The position numbers and the translations under genes are program-made. From Serratia silvae (GTDB lineage Bacteria > Pseudomonadota > Gammaproteobacteria > Enterobacterales > Enterobacteriaceae): 64,000 bases of DNA. The stretch covers positions 186,001 to 250,000 of the forward strand of contig NZ_JAGQDC010000004.1 in the NCBI RefSeq assembly GCF_023282985.1, written 5' to 3'. Positions 8,416 through 17,639 of this stretch are shown piece after piece (position 1 is the first letter of the stretch; every line of letters starts with the position of its first letter). The notes under the pieces were generated by a model. That model searched no databases. It was given only the letters and a program-made list of their open reading frames with translations, and was not told where the DNA came from.

Positions 8416-9189
8416 TCAAACCGCCCCCTTGAAGTTTGACTCCCCTTTTTTCCAATAACCCTTGGCGAACAGCGCGGCTTTGGGGATACCCATCTCATTG
8501 ATAAAGCGCTCTTTCAGATAAGCGGCAACCTGTTGCTCACAGGCTATCCATGCCTGGCCCTGCCCGGCGGGCAGATCGCAGTGGCTAACGGCCTGCACCA
8601 GCGGGCTGTTCATTACGCTGTCAAAATGTCGGGTACGTATCTGCCAGCTGTTAACCCGCAACAACGGGTAATCGACGTCCTGAATTTCCTGCGCGTCACC
8701 CACTTCGGCGAACCACAACACCGGTAAAGGTTCTGGCAGCGAAGCGAGGATGGTGCGCATGGCAGGCAGAGCGGTTTCATCCCCCAGCAGGAGCAGCCAG
8801 CGGGTTTGTGGCAACAGCCGAAAGCCGCCGGAACAGGGGCCAGCGAAACCGAGCTTATCGCCCGGCATCGCATCATAGGCCCAATTGGATGCAGGCCCTT
8901 CGCCATGCAGCACCATATCGATATCAAAGGTGCGGGCGAGTTTATCAATACCGCTCAACGTGTAAGCTCGCCCGGCCAAGGTATCGCGCCACGGGAAAAA
9001 GACTTTGACCCAGCTGGCTGGCTCCAACGTGCGCGGATCGGCGATAAACTTATCCACGTCGTCACCACTCAGGGTAATGCGCCTGGTTTTGGCCGTTAAT
9101 TGCCGGACGGCGCTGACTCTGGCTTCCCGCTTGCGGCGGGGATCTCTTTCCAGCATGTTGTCGACGATTTTATTCAGCGTGTTGTGCAT
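8416..9189 (-). CDS. Siderophore-interacting protein (SIP family) flavin reductase
   Basis: A 257-residue FAD/NAD(P)H-dependent ferric-siderophore reductase of the SIP/ViuB family. Visible are the FAD-binding RAYTLSG motif (about residue 74), GPCSGGF (about 116), LLLLGDETALPAM (about 131, start of the NAD(P)H-binding domain), and the C-terminal KGYWKKGESN characteristic of SIPs. It acts in the cytosol, releasing iron by reducing ferric siderophore to ferrous iron. The ATG has AGGAGA at good spacing. It overlaps the end of the upstream HlyD gene by 20 bases, so it belongs to an exporter operon, which is unusual for a siderophore reductase. Confidence 0.9.
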   Translation of the reverse strand: MHNTLNKIVDNMLERDPRRKREARVSAVRQLTAKTRRITLSGDDVDKFIADPRTLEPASWVKVFFPWRDTLAGRAYTLSGIDKLARTFDIDMVLHGEGPASNWAYDAMPGDKLGFAGPCSGGFRLLPQTRWLLLLGDETALPAMRTILASLPEPLPVLWFAEVGDAQEIQDVDYPLLRVNSWQIRTRHFDSVMNSPLVQAVSHCDLPAGQGQAWIACEQQVAAYLKERFINEMGIPKAALFAKGYWKKGESNFKGAV

Positions 9190-10282
9190 AAACGTTCTCC
9201 TTTAACGCTGCTGATGGATGGGCGGGTTTCCAGCCGTCCAGCGTATTGATGCTGACGTCTACCGACATGCCAACGCGCAGGGCATTCAGTAGCGTTTCGT
9301 GTTCGTTATTGATATCGAAAACAATTTTTACCGGTATACGTTGGACGATTTTGGTGAAATTACCGGTGGCGTTTTCTGGGGCTACGGCCGCAAAACTGAC
9401 GCCAGAGGCCGGGGCAATGCTATCTACCAAGCCTTTCAGCGTTTGGCCCGGGAAGGTATCGATGTGGATATCCACCTCCTGCCCGTGGGCGATGTTTTCC
9501 AACTGGGTTTCCTGATAATTGGCAATGATGTACAGCTTGTCCTGCGGCACGATGGCCAGCAACACATCGCCCGGTTTGACAAACTCACCAACCCGCAGGC
9601 TTTTCTTGCCAACCACGCCAGCGATCGGGGCGGTAATGCGGGTGTAGGACAGGTTCAGTTCAGCCATCGCCTTTTGAGCTTGTGCCAACGCCAGTTCGGC
9701 ATCGCTGTCCGCCAGCTTTGCCTGCAGCACTTGCAGCATGTTTTTCGCCGCTTTGAGCGCCGCTTCCGTCTGAGCCACATTGGCCGACAAGGTATGCACG
9801 CGCGTCGTTGCCTGCTGTGCCGCCTGCAAGGAACCCGCACCGATGTTGGCCATTTTCTGATAGCGGTTCTGTTCCTGGCGGGCGAACTCCAGTTCAGCCT
9901 GTGCCGCCTGTCGTTGCGCCTGAGCACCGTCTATCAGTGAGTTTTGCCGCGTCAGATTGGCTTTGGCATCGTCCTGGCGGGCTCGAGCGGATTGCTCCTG
10001 CGCCGTCGCCTGCAAGAGAGCAACATTGAATTCGCGCGGATCGATGACGGCCAGCAATTCCCCCTGTTTGACCCACTGGTTGTCTTTAACCAAAATCTGG
10101 GCGATTTCACCGGCTATTTGCGGAGAGATACGCGAGATATCGGCACGAATATAGGCATCGTTGGTGTGCTGTTGGGTGGCATTAATAAAAAACTTGTTAA
10201 TTAATAACCCCAGCGTAATAACAACAATGGTCAGTACCGCAAAAGTGGCTTTTTTATGCGCCATAAACTTAATTCCCATCAT
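9170..10282 (-). CDS. HlyD/EmrA-family membrane fusion protein
   Basis: A 370-residue periplasmic adaptor with one N-terminal membrane anchor (residues 14-32), a lipoyl-like half (ISPQIAGEIAQILVKDNQWVKQG), a long coiled-coil hairpin (about residues 95-205, Ala/Gln-rich), the second lipoyl half ending in ITAPIAGVVGKK, and a C-terminal beta barrel. EmrA-type proteins link an inner-membrane MFS pump to an outer-membrane channel of TolC type. It lies between the MFS pump gene and the SIP gene. Start at 10282 has AGGA 7 bases upstream. The substrate is unknown. Confidence 0.9.
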   Translation of the reverse strand: MMGIKFMAHKKATFAVLTIVVITLGLLINKFFINATQQHTNDAYIRADISRISPQIAGEIAQILVKDNQWVKQGELLAVIDPREFNVALLQATAQEQSARARQDDAKANLTRQNSLIDGAQAQRQAAQAELEFARQEQNRYQKMANIGAGSLQAAQQATTRVHTLSANVAQTEAALKAAKNMLQVLQAKLADSDAELALAQAQKAMAELNLSYTRITAPIAGVVGKKSLRVGEFVKPGDVLLAIVPQDKLYIIANYQETQLENIAHGQEVDIHIDTFPGQTLKGLVDSIAPASGVSFAAVAPENATGNFTKIVQRIPVKIVFDINNEHETLLNALRVGMSVDVSINTLDGWKPAHPSAALKENVYAQHAE

Positions 10283-10305
10283 GATTCATTCCTGATAATA
10301 AATTG

Positions 10306-11844
10306 CTACGCGGCAACCGGGCGCGGTGGATAAATGCGTGTCGGCATAACAACGATCAACACCGTCAGCAATAACGCCAGGCCCGCCACCAGCATATAAA
10401 GATCTGCGCTGGCCAAAACGTAGCCCTGCCTGGCGGCAATCTGTGAAAGCTGTTCCGCAGAAACCGGTGAGGTATCGCGGTAGGTAGAACCAAAACCATC
10501 GGCGATCACGGCGTGGTGGAAATCGCCGCGCTGGCGGCTGAGTAAAGCAATAGCCCCGCTGGCCGCAGTGGCTGCAAAGCCTTTCACTGCATTAAACCAT
10601 GCCGCCGCAAAGGGGCCGTCGGTTGGCAGTAGTCCGCCGGTTGCCAACATCAGCAACGGTATAATGGCCATCGGTTGTGCCACCGCCTGTAACAGCGCAA
10701 TGGCGCGGAAGCTTTCACCGTTCCATTCTGGCGTCAGTTGGGTGGCCAACAGACAGGCGCTGGCCATCAACAGCAGGCTGATTGCCAGCACCCAACGGCA
10801 ATCAACCCGTGGCGTATTGCAGATAACGGCGACAATCGGCAGCGTAATCAACTGTGGCAACGCCACCCACAGCATCATGTCTGAGGTTTGTTCCTGCCGA
10901 TATCCCTGGACTACAGCTAAATAACCCGAGGTGATATTCACCAGCGACACCATAATCAGCAGCACGCCGCCCAGCGTGATTAATGAGAAAGACAGGTTCC
11001 TTTTCTTTAATAACTGCAGATTGAAAAAAGGCAGCGGATGAAACCATTCGTTGATTAAAAACAGGGCCAATAACCCGCCGCCGCCTAATAACAAGGTATA
11101 TATCAGCGGAGAATTGAACCAGTCGAACCGCTCCCCCTGAGAAATACCTATCGTCAGCATGCCGAGGGCGACGACGCCGAGCAGCAAACCGCGCCAGTTG
11201 AACTGCTGCAAGCGTTCCAAACGCAGCGGATCCTGCGGTAATCCAAAGCCGATGCAAACGGCAGCAATCGCCATCAGCGGCAGGTTCCAGTAGAAATAAC
11301 CGCCCCATCCCCAATGAAACGCAAAGGCGGCAGCAGTAGCACCGAGCGTGGCGCTCCAGGCAGAAACCCAGCCGTAGGCACCTAAACCCAGCACTTTGAT
11401 CAGCGGTGGCATAAAGCGCAGCACCACGGTCATCAACATTGGCGGTAGAGCGCCACCGGCAAAACCCTGCAGGCTACGTACCGCCAGCAGCGCCGGATAA
11501 TCTCCCGCTAACCAGGGCGTTATCAGCCCACCGGTCAGGTAAATGCCGCACATCACCAACGCCACCCGGCGCAGCGAAAAGGTCGGCCAAAAACAGGGGG
11601 TGAACCCGGATCCAATCACAAAGCCGCCGACATAACAGGTGGTCAGCCAACTGCCAGCATCCAGGCTCAGCAACATGCCGCCCTGAATATCCGCCAGCGC
11701 AAACTTGCTAGCATTCTCACCCACGCCACTGGCCATAACCGCTAAAAACACCCCCAATAACCCCAGCCAGGTGCGGCCACTCATTTCGCCTGCGCTGGTG
11801 AGCCACTTATTCTTAAGCTGTGGCGTCAAAGCCGCATCAACCAT
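10306..11844 (-). CDS. DHA2 (EmrB/QacA-like) MFS efflux pump, 14 TM
   Basis: A 512-residue inner-membrane transporter with about 14 hydrophobic segments, the DHA2 pattern. Motif-C-like and motif-A-like stretches are partly degenerate (for example RSLQGFAGGALPPMLM near residue 122). First gene of the operon MFS-HlyD-SIP, so it likely pumps a compound across both membranes through the HlyD partner. The terminal SIP gene hints at a siderophore or iron-chelating substrate, but this is inference. A divergently transcribed LysR regulator lies 140 bases away and is the obvious candidate controller. Confidence 0.88.
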   Translation of the reverse strand: MVDAALTPQLKNKWLTSAGEMSGRTWLGLLGVFLAVMASGVGENASKFALADIQGGMLLSLDAGSWLTTCYVGGFVIGSGFTPCFWPTFSLRRVALVMCGIYLTGGLITPWLAGDYPALLAVRSLQGFAGGALPPMLMTVVLRFMPPLIKVLGLGAYGWVSAWSATLGATAAAFAFHWGWGGYFYWNLPLMAIAAVCIGFGLPQDPLRLERLQQFNWRGLLLGVVALGMLTIGISQGERFDWFNSPLIYTLLLGGGGLLALFLINEWFHPLPFFNLQLLKKRNLSFSLITLGGVLLIMVSLVNITSGYLAVVQGYRQEQTSDMMLWVALPQLITLPIVAVICNTPRVDCRWVLAISLLLMASACLLATQLTPEWNGESFRAIALLQAVAQPMAIIPLLMLATGGLLPTDGPFAAAWFNAVKGFAATAASGAIALLSRQRGDFHHAVIADGFGSTYRDTSPVSAEQLSQIAARQGYVLASADLYMLVAGLALLLTVLIVVMPTRIYPPRPVAA

Positions 11845-11983
11845 TCCTTACTCCTGCCGTGTTGTCATTACTCTCTGTCGTCAGTGGCAGTATCCAGACT
11901 TGTTTCGATTGTTTAAAATGAAATCATGTAATTAACTAATTGCATAAAACGCAATCCACAGACGAACTGCGAAAGGAGAGGCG

Positions 11984-12886
11984 ATGCCGCAAAAAATTGA
12001 TTTCAATCTGATTTATGCGCTTAACCTGCTGCTCGAAGAGGGCAGCGTGAGCGGAGCCGCAGAAAAGATGAACCTGAGCGCGCCAGCAATGAGCCGCATC
12101 CTGGGGCGGATACGCCAACAGTTTGACGACCCCATTATGGTCAGAGCCGGTAAAAACCTGGTGCCCACGCCGCGCGCGCTGGAGCTGAAACGGCAGCTCG
12201 GCGACATCATTGAGCAAGCCACGGCGTTGATCGCGCCGAGTGAGTCGTTCGATCCGAACAGGCTGAAAAGGACGTTTATCATTCGGGCCAATGACATTTT
12301 TATCGGTGCGCTGGCGGGTGGGTTACTGGAGATACTGCGGGAAATGGCGCCGTTGAGCAGCCTGAAGTTTATTGCCGAAAGCGACATTGATGATGACGCG
12401 CTACGCAGCGGCAAGGTTGATCTGGTGATTGGCTCTTCGCGCAACTGGCATCCGGAAATCAAGGCCCAAAGCCTGTTTACCAGCACCTTCCAGGCACTGG
12501 TGCGCCGGGGGCATCCGATCATCGGCCAGGTTACGCCCGAAACGCTGACGCATTACCCGCATATCAGCGTTTCACGGCGCGGGCGAACGCAGGGGCCAAT
12601 CGATGACGCATTGCGGGATCTCGGCCTGCAACGCAATGTCGCCCTGACCCTGCCCGGTTTTCATTCGGCGATGATGCTGACCATGAAGTCGGATTTTATC
12701 CTGCCACTGCCGCGCCATGTGTTGCAAGGCGTGAGCGGTATCGGCCTGCCGTTGGAGGAGATTGAGCTGCCTCTGGCGCTGGAATCGGTATTTATCGTTC
12801 AGGCCTGGCACCCGCGTCTGGACCGCGATCCGGCGCATCAATGGCTGCGGCAGACCATCAAGCAGTTCTTCCTGCGGCAGGAATAG
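11984..12886 (+). CDS. LysR-family transcriptional regulator
   Basis: A 300-residue LTTR. Residues 1-65 form the winged helix-turn-helix (LNLLLEEGSVSGAAEKMNLS then SRILGRIRQQ), followed by a periplasmic-binding-like effector domain. AGGAGA stands 5 bases before the ATG. Divergent to the MFS-HlyD-SIP operon with a 139-base shared promoter region, the classic arrangement for regulation of the neighbouring operon. The inducing ligand is unknown. Confidence 0.9.
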   Translation: MPQKIDFNLIYALNLLLEEGSVSGAAEKMNLSAPAMSRILGRIRQQFDDPIMVRAGKNLVPTPRALELKRQLGDIIEQATALIAPSESFDPNRLKRTFIIRANDIFIGALAGGLLEILREMAPLSSLKFIAESDIDDDALRSGKVDLVIGSSRNWHPEIKAQSLFTSTFQALVRRGHPIIGQVTPETLTHYPHISVSRRGRTQGPIDDALRDLGLQRNVALTLPGFHSAMMLTMKSDFILPLPRHVLQGVSGIGLPLEEIELPLALESVFIVQAWHPRLDRDPAHQWLRQTIKQFFLRQE

Positions 12887-12998
12887 CGTTTATAACGACA
12901 AATCCCCTGGATTCTGCGAGAGAGTTCACAATTCAATCGCTAGCCCACAGCACGCCCATTGTCATCATTGCGGACTGAGAGTAACGTTGTCTGCAATC

Positions 12999-13010
12999 TG
13001 GTTTAAACCA
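12999..13010. promoter_or_regulatory. Candidate GntR/HutC operator palindrome
   Basis: The perfect palindrome TGGTTTAAACCA lies 13 bases before the ATG of the GntR-family gene. Its core GTTTAAAC fits the GT-N-TA-N-AC half-site pattern described for the HutC subfamily, to which the regulator appears to belong. Binding here would block initiation, giving autoregulation of the whole operon. Confidence 0.55.
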
Positions 13011-13023
13011 AATGGGTTAATTC

Positions 13024-13731
13024 ATGGAAAACACCTCAACCGTAGAACTGGCGAAGCACCGGCTCAACGAGTGGCTGAGCCAAGGGGTTGTCGCCCCAGG
13101 GAGCAAGCTGCCTTCTGAGCGCGAACTGGAAGAGCTGCTGGGGATTAAGCGCATGACGTTACGCCAGGCGCTACTCTTTCTGGAAGGCGAATCGAAGATC
13201 TTTCGTAAGGATCGTCGCGGCTGGTTTGTTGCGTTGCCGCGCTTTAATTACAGCCCTAATAGCTCCACCAGTTTCAAACAGGCCGCGATGGAACAAGGAC
13301 GTTTACCTTCCTGGGGCTATCTGGCAAAAGAGTGCGTTCTCACTGCGCCACCGGAGATTTTGTCCCTGCTTGAAGTTGAAGAAGGCGCTGAGCTTTACAA
13401 GATCTGCGGTTGGGGGGCATTGGATAGCCACAAGGTGTTCTACCACGAAACCTATATCAATACGCAGGTTGCACCTGGTTTTATCGATGAACTGGGTGAG
13501 CGCTCGTTTGCGGAAGTCTGGGCGACAACCTTTGCCAAAAAAACGCACACCCGGCATCTGGAATTTAAGCCGACCCGCCTTTCGGGCGGCGCCAGCCAAG
13601 GGATGGGCGGTACTGTGGGTACCCCTTCCATACGGGTAAAAAAATATCGCGCCGATGAACAAAACCGCATCGTGCAGATCGATATCGAGCACTGGCGTTT
13701 TGAGTCCGTGGAATTTTTTATCGACCTATAG
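13024..13731 (+). CDS. GntR-family (HutC/UTRA type) transcriptional regulator
   Basis: A 235-residue protein with an N-terminal GntR winged helix (LPSERELEELLGIKRMTLRQALLFLEGESKIFRKDRRGWFV split over residues 27-68) and a C-terminal domain of UTRA size and pattern (SWGYLAKECVL, YHETYIN). UTRA domains bind small metabolites, often sugar phosphates. The gene begins just after the palindrome at 12999-13010. It is followed after 8 bases by a TIM-barrel isomerase, so it likely controls this small catabolic operon by ligand-released repression. Confidence 0.88.
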   Translation: MENTSTVELAKHRLNEWLSQGVVAPGSKLPSERELEELLGIKRMTLRQALLFLEGESKIFRKDRRGWFVALPRFNYSPNSSTSFKQAAMEQGRLPSWGYLAKECVLTAPPEILSLLEVEEGAELYKICGWGALDSHKVFYHETYINTQVAPGFIDELGERSFAEVWATTFAKKTHTRHLEFKPTRLSGGASQGMGGTVGTPSIRVKKYRADEQNRIVQIDIEHWRFESVEFFIDL

Positions 13732-13739
13732 GGAACATC

Positions 13740-14711
13740 ATGGATCGTTTACAAGCGAACAAGATTTTGCAGCGTGTAGCGGATATTCCACTGTATCTGC
13801 ATGCCTACGCATTCCATCTGAATATGAGAATGGAAAAGATACTGCCGGAAGATTTATTGGCTATTGCCAGCCAGCAACGGTTGAAGGGCGTGAAGATCCA
13901 CGTGCTTGACGGCGAGAGCCAATCTTTAGGCTGCGCGAGCGATGAGCAGTTGGGCCGTTTTGGTGACAAGGCACGCCAGCTAGGGTTGGATGTGCATATC
14001 GAAACCAGCGCCTCTGATGCCAAAACCATCGATCAGGCGGTGGCTATTGCCCTCAAATCCGGTGCAACATCTGTCAGGTTTTATCCCCGTTATGAAGGGC
14101 ATCTGGATGACGTGATGGTGAAGATTGCACAAGATATTCAGTATATTAAACAAAACTACCAGCATAGCGGCCTCAGCTTTACGCTCGAACAGCATGAAGA
14201 TCTGAAAAGCCACGAGTTGATGAGCCTGCTGGCCAAGGCGGGTTTCCCCCAGCTTTCGTTACTGTTTGATTTTGCCAATATGATCAACGCCAACGAAGAG
14301 CCTCTGCCTGCCTTGGCCGCGATGGCCAGCCAAATCACGCAGGTGCATATTAAAGATGCGGTGATCACCCACGAAGTTAACGGGTTAGGCCATAAAGCCT
14401 GTATCTCAGGGCAAGGGGATTTGCCATTCAAGGAGTTGCTGTTGCAGCTTATTTGCCTGGGTGAAAACCAACCGCAGGTTATGGCTTATGGCCTGGAGGA
14501 AGAAGTGGACTATTATGCGCCACCGTTCCGCTTTGACGGTGAAGATCACAACCCGTGGATACCTTGGCGAGAAATGAGCGAAACCCCGCTTCCCGAGCAA
14601 GATATAGACCGAAGACTGGATAAAGAGCTAAGCGACGCATTACAGCAAATAAATTACGTCCGTGAGATCCTCAATGAATTAAAACAGGATGCATTAGCCG
14701 TATTAAAATAA
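13740..14711 (+). CDS. Sugar phosphate isomerase/epimerase-like TIM-barrel protein
   Basis: A 323-residue protein of the xylose-isomerase-like TIM barrel superfamily (AP endonuclease 2-like). Supporting motifs are SVRFYPRYEG (about residue 116), FTLEQHEDL with a likely metal-ligand Glu (about 143), LLFDFANM (about 178), and VHIKDAV (about 202) followed by GQGDLPF (about 226), which matches the conserved H-x-KD and G-G-D segments. Such enzymes isomerise or epimerise keto sugars or sugar acids in the cytosol. Gene order with a GntR regulator and an MFS transporter suggests a sugar or polyol catabolic operon. The substrate cannot be read from the sequence. Confidence 0.82.
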   Translation: MDRLQANKILQRVADIPLYLHAYAFHLNMRMEKILPEDLLAIASQQRLKGVKIHVLDGESQSLGCASDEQLGRFGDKARQLGLDVHIETSASDAKTIDQAVAIALKSGATSVRFYPRYEGHLDDVMVKIAQDIQYIKQNYQHSGLSFTLEQHEDLKSHELMSLLAKAGFPQLSLLFDFANMINANEEPLPALAAMASQITQVHIKDAVITHEVNGLGHKACISGQGDLPFKELLLQLICLGENQPQVMAYGLEEEVDYYAPPFRFDGEDHNPWIPWREMSETPLPEQDIDRRLDKELSDALQQINYVREILNELKQDALAVLK

Positions 14712-14763
14712 ATTAAATTTAACCAACCAGGGCGGATCCTCTCATTTGAGATGGGATGACTCT

Positions 14764-14889
14764 ATACCCTATGGATTTCAAGTTGCAGCTAGGCGACAAG
14801 CTTACTCATCCCCAGGAGCTTACTTGAGTAAGTGACTGGGGTGTGTAAGCGCAGGTAACAACGCTGCAGCTTGAAAGACGACGGGTATA
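14764..14889 (+). repeat. ERIC element (copy 2)
   Basis: A 126-bp ERIC nearly identical to the other three. It separates the isomerase gene from the downstream MFS gene in what is otherwise one operon, so it would be transcribed and could fold or be processed in the mRNA. Confidence 0.92.
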
Positions 14890-14936
14890 TCTAAAACTGT
14901 TAATAACACCACGATATCCAGTGGTGAGGTGGAACT

Positions 14937-16196
14937 ATGCTAACAAAAAAGAAGTGGACTATATTTAGTCTGTTAGTTCTATGCGGCGGGACCATTTATA
15001 AACTGCCTTCATTAAAAGATGCCTTTTATGTCCCGATGCAAGAGTACTTTCATCTTACCAATGGAGAAATTGGTAATGCGATGTCGGTTAACTCCATCGT
15101 CACCACCATCGGCTTCTTTTTATCTATCTATATCTCCGATCGTTTACCCCGCCGGTTTACCATGTCTTTCTCATTGATTGCGACAGGGTTATTGGGCGTT
15201 TATTTATCTACCATGCCGGGCTACTGGGGCATACTGTTCGTCTGGGCGCTGTTTGGTGTCACCTGCGACATGCTCAACTGGCCGGTGTTGTTGAAGTCGG
15301 TCAGTTTGCTGGGTGACAATACTCAGCAAGGGCGGCTGTTTGGCTTCTTCGAAACCGGGCGCGGCATTGTCGATACGGTGATTGCCTTCAGTGCGCTGGC
15401 CGTTTTCGCCTGGTTCGGTGGCGGCTACTTAGGATTTAAGGCGGGCATTCTGTTTTACTCCTCCATTGCCATTCTGGTGGGCGTTATCCTTTTCTTTGCC
15501 ATGAAAGGCAACGCGGAGGAACCAGTGACGAAAGAGGAGCAGGATAAGACTGAAAAAGCTGGCTTCGGCAGTATATTAAAGAATAAAACGGTGTGGCTCA
15601 TCGCCTTTAGCGTGTTCTGTGTTTACGCCGTGTATTGTGGTCTCACCTTCTTTATTCCGTTCTTAAGTAATATCTATGCATTGCCTATCGCGCTAGTTGG
15701 TGCCTATGGGATCATTAATCAATACTGCCTGAAGATGGTGGGTGGGCCGATCGGCGGTTTAATTGCCGACAAGGTTTTGAAATCACCGAGTAAATACCTA
15801 TTTTATACCTTTATTATCAGCGCGATTTTCCTGCTGGTGCTGATTGTCCTGCCCCATGAGCAGATGCCGGTTTATTTAGGCATGATGTGTACCTTGGTGT
15901 TCGGTGCAGTGATATTTACCCAGCGGGCGGTGTTCTTTGCCCCCATTGGTGAAGCAGAGATCAGTGAGAAAAATACCGGTGCTGCGATGGCGTTGGGTAG
16001 CTTCATTGGTTACGCGCCAGCCATGTTTTGCTACAGCCTGTATGGCCACGTGTTAGACGCCAACCCGGGGATCGTGGGCTACCAGATTGTCTTTGGTTTA
16101 ATGGCGGTGTTTGCCTGTGCCGGGATTTGCGTTTCGGCTCTGCTGATCAAGAATATTCGTCAAAAACGCCAGCCTGTCTCGTTGCCATCTGCATAG
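14937..16196 (+). CDS. MFS transporter, 12 TM, probable sugar/organic acid importer
   Basis: A 419-residue major facilitator with about 12 hydrophobic segments and a central cytoplasmic loop rich in Glu/Lys (about residues 195-215). The motif after helix 2 (ISDRLPRRFTM, about residue 63) is the expected loop 2-3 signature. It resembles YihN/YqcE-like carriers of the anion:cation symporter type, but I cannot assign a substrate. GAGGTGG precedes the ATG. It probably supplies the substrate for the isomerase upstream; the ERIC in between does not break the coding order. Confidence 0.85.
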   Translation: MLTKKKWTIFSLLVLCGGTIYKLPSLKDAFYVPMQEYFHLTNGEIGNAMSVNSIVTTIGFFLSIYISDRLPRRFTMSFSLIATGLLGVYLSTMPGYWGILFVWALFGVTCDMLNWPVLLKSVSLLGDNTQQGRLFGFFETGRGIVDTVIAFSALAVFAWFGGGYLGFKAGILFYSSIAILVGVILFFAMKGNAEEPVTKEEQDKTEKAGFGSILKNKTVWLIAFSVFCVYAVYCGLTFFIPFLSNIYALPIALVGAYGIINQYCLKMVGGPIGGLIADKVLKSPSKYLFYTFIISAIFLLVLIVLPHEQMPVYLGMMCTLVFGAVIFTQRAVFFAPIGEAEISEKNTGAAMALGSFIGYAPAMFCYSLYGHVLDANPGIVGYQIVFGLMAVFACAGICVSALLIKNIRQKRQPVSLPSA

Positions 16197-16238
16197 TTTA
16201 CTATATTTAAATCAATAAGTTGGATGTAAAGCATTTCC

Positions 16239-16259
16239 CCCTCTCCCAAAAGGAGAGGG
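16239..16259. terminator. Intergenic hairpin CCCTCTCC / GGAGAGGG
   Basis: A perfect 8-bp stem with loop CAAAA lies between convergent genes. A close relative (CCCTCTCCC / GGGAGAGGG) occurs at 52758-52778, suggesting a short dispersed intergenic repeat that may also act as a terminator. Confidence 0.5.
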
Positions 16260-16311
16260 AGCCGTCCAGCGCTGTGTTCGGGTACAGATGTAAAGTCTGT
16301 AGCATCCAGAG

Positions 16312-17340
16312 CTACTTTTTAGCGTCGATTTTCCACTGCAGTAAACCGGCAATATCCTTTTCCCCTTCGGCCTCTTTTAAGCGGCGCTGCTGCTCGGCAA
16401 ACTGGACGTATTCGGTCTGTGCTTTTTCATCTGCCTCTTTCTTGCTGACACTACCTGCGCCCTGTAACACATCGCGGTCGTTAAATTGCAGGAACTGATC
16501 CAGCTTATCCTGCCAGTCATGCAAGAACACCTGCTGGCGACGCCGTGCCTGGTCTTCGGCAAAATCCAGCCACATATTGACCACGCGGTTGAGTTCGCTG
16601 ACCTCATCCTGATTGAGGTAGTTTTTCGCCACCGTCACATCGCTTTTACGCACCTCTTCGCCTTTATAGCTGCTCAATCCCATATGCGGTTGGCTGGCAT
16701 CAGCACGCTGATGGATAAGTTCGGCAGCGGTATGGCCGGTACAGGCAAAATGCAGCTTGTTCTGGATGGTTTGAAAAAACTGCGTGGTCTCTTTGAGTGA
16801 GGGCTGGTAGTCGGCGGCTAGCGCAAAGATCTCCCGCACCCGCAAATAAACCCGGCGCTCGCTGGCGCGGATATCGCGGATGCGTTCCAGCATCTCGTCG
16901 AAATAGTCAGGTACAGCCGATGTGCCAACGGGCGGATTTTTCAACCGCTCATCGTCCATCACGAAGCCTTTGATCAGGTATTCCTGGAGGGTTTGGGTGG
17001 CCCACTGGCGGAATTGGGTGCCTCGGGTTGATCGGACGCGGTAGCCAACGGCGAGTATCATCGGCAAACTGAAATATTGAACCTGATAGTTTTTCCCATC
17101 ACTGGCAGTTGTTCGGTAAAACCGAACAACTGAATTTTCGACCAGTTCACCGTCTTCAAAGATATTCTTGATGTGTTCGCTGATGGTCGCTTTAGCTTTG
17201 CCGTATAGCTCGCAGATCATTGCTTGAGATAACCATAGGGTATCGCTTTCAAAGCGACATTCAACGCGCACTTTTCCATCGCCGCTGGCAAACATCACAA
17301 ATTCGCCTGCCGGGGATTGGGTTAAGTGTTTATCTGCCAT
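16312..17340 (-). CDS. rhuM: RhuM family protein
   Basis: A 342-residue protein of the RhuM (virulence-associated, Fic-island-type) family. Recognisable are the N-terminal winged-helix-like part (VRVECRFESDTLWLSQAMI split, then AKATISEHIKNIFEDGELVENSVV), the YFSLPMILAVGYRVRS block (about residue 91), and TQFRQWATQTLQEYLIKGF, followed by a helical C-terminal region. The N-terminal part resembles Bro-N/KilA-N-type DNA-binding segments. Biochemical function is not established. It stands alone next to the T6SS locus, consistent with horizontally acquired accessory DNA. Confidence 0.88.
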   Translation of the reverse strand: MADKHLTQSPAGEFVMFASGDGKVRVECRFESDTLWLSQAMICELYGKAKATISEHIKNIFEDGELVENSVVRFYRTTASDGKNYQVQYFSLPMILAVGYRVRSTRGTQFRQWATQTLQEYLIKGFVMDDERLKNPPVGTSAVPDYFDEMLERIRDIRASERRVYLRVREIFALAADYQPSLKETTQFFQTIQNKLHFACTGHTAAELIHQRADASQPHMGLSSYKGEEVRKSDVTVAKNYLNQDEVSELNRVVNMWLDFAEDQARRRQQVFLHDWQDKLDQFLQFNDRDVLQGAGSVSKKEADEKAQTEYVQFAEQQRRLKEAEGEKDIAGLLQWKIDAKK

Positions 17341-17639
17341 GCCGCCTCCGCTTTAATCTGACTTACCATGCTGTATCTGCTTAGTATGCCAGAGATACCT
17401 GTTGGAGCTCATTACACGAATGGCGTTTATTTTGCGTGCAGTTACGCAGAAACAACCAGCTGACCTCATCCTAGTTAAAGCAATGCAATGGTCGCTTTAT
17501 CAATGCCCCCAGATTGATGCTAAAAACCTCACATTATCCCTATGCGGCTCACAGATTCATTACTCGTTGTTATATTTCGACTTCTTTCAAATGTATACAT
17601 CCTGTAATCTGATAAGAAAATACTAACTATGGTGGGCAT
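17341..17639. other. Promoter region of the T6SS locus
   Basis: About 300 bases between divergent rhuM and the PAAR gene. AT-rich near 17575-17635, where the T6SS promoter should lie. A short open frame at 17402-17626 has no ribosome site or recognisable product and I do not count it as a gene. Confidence 0.35.

Noticed and set aside
17402-17626. 74-codon open frame upstream of the PAAR gene
   Set aside because: No ribosome-binding site, no coding-like composition and no recognisable product; it overlaps the likely promoter.
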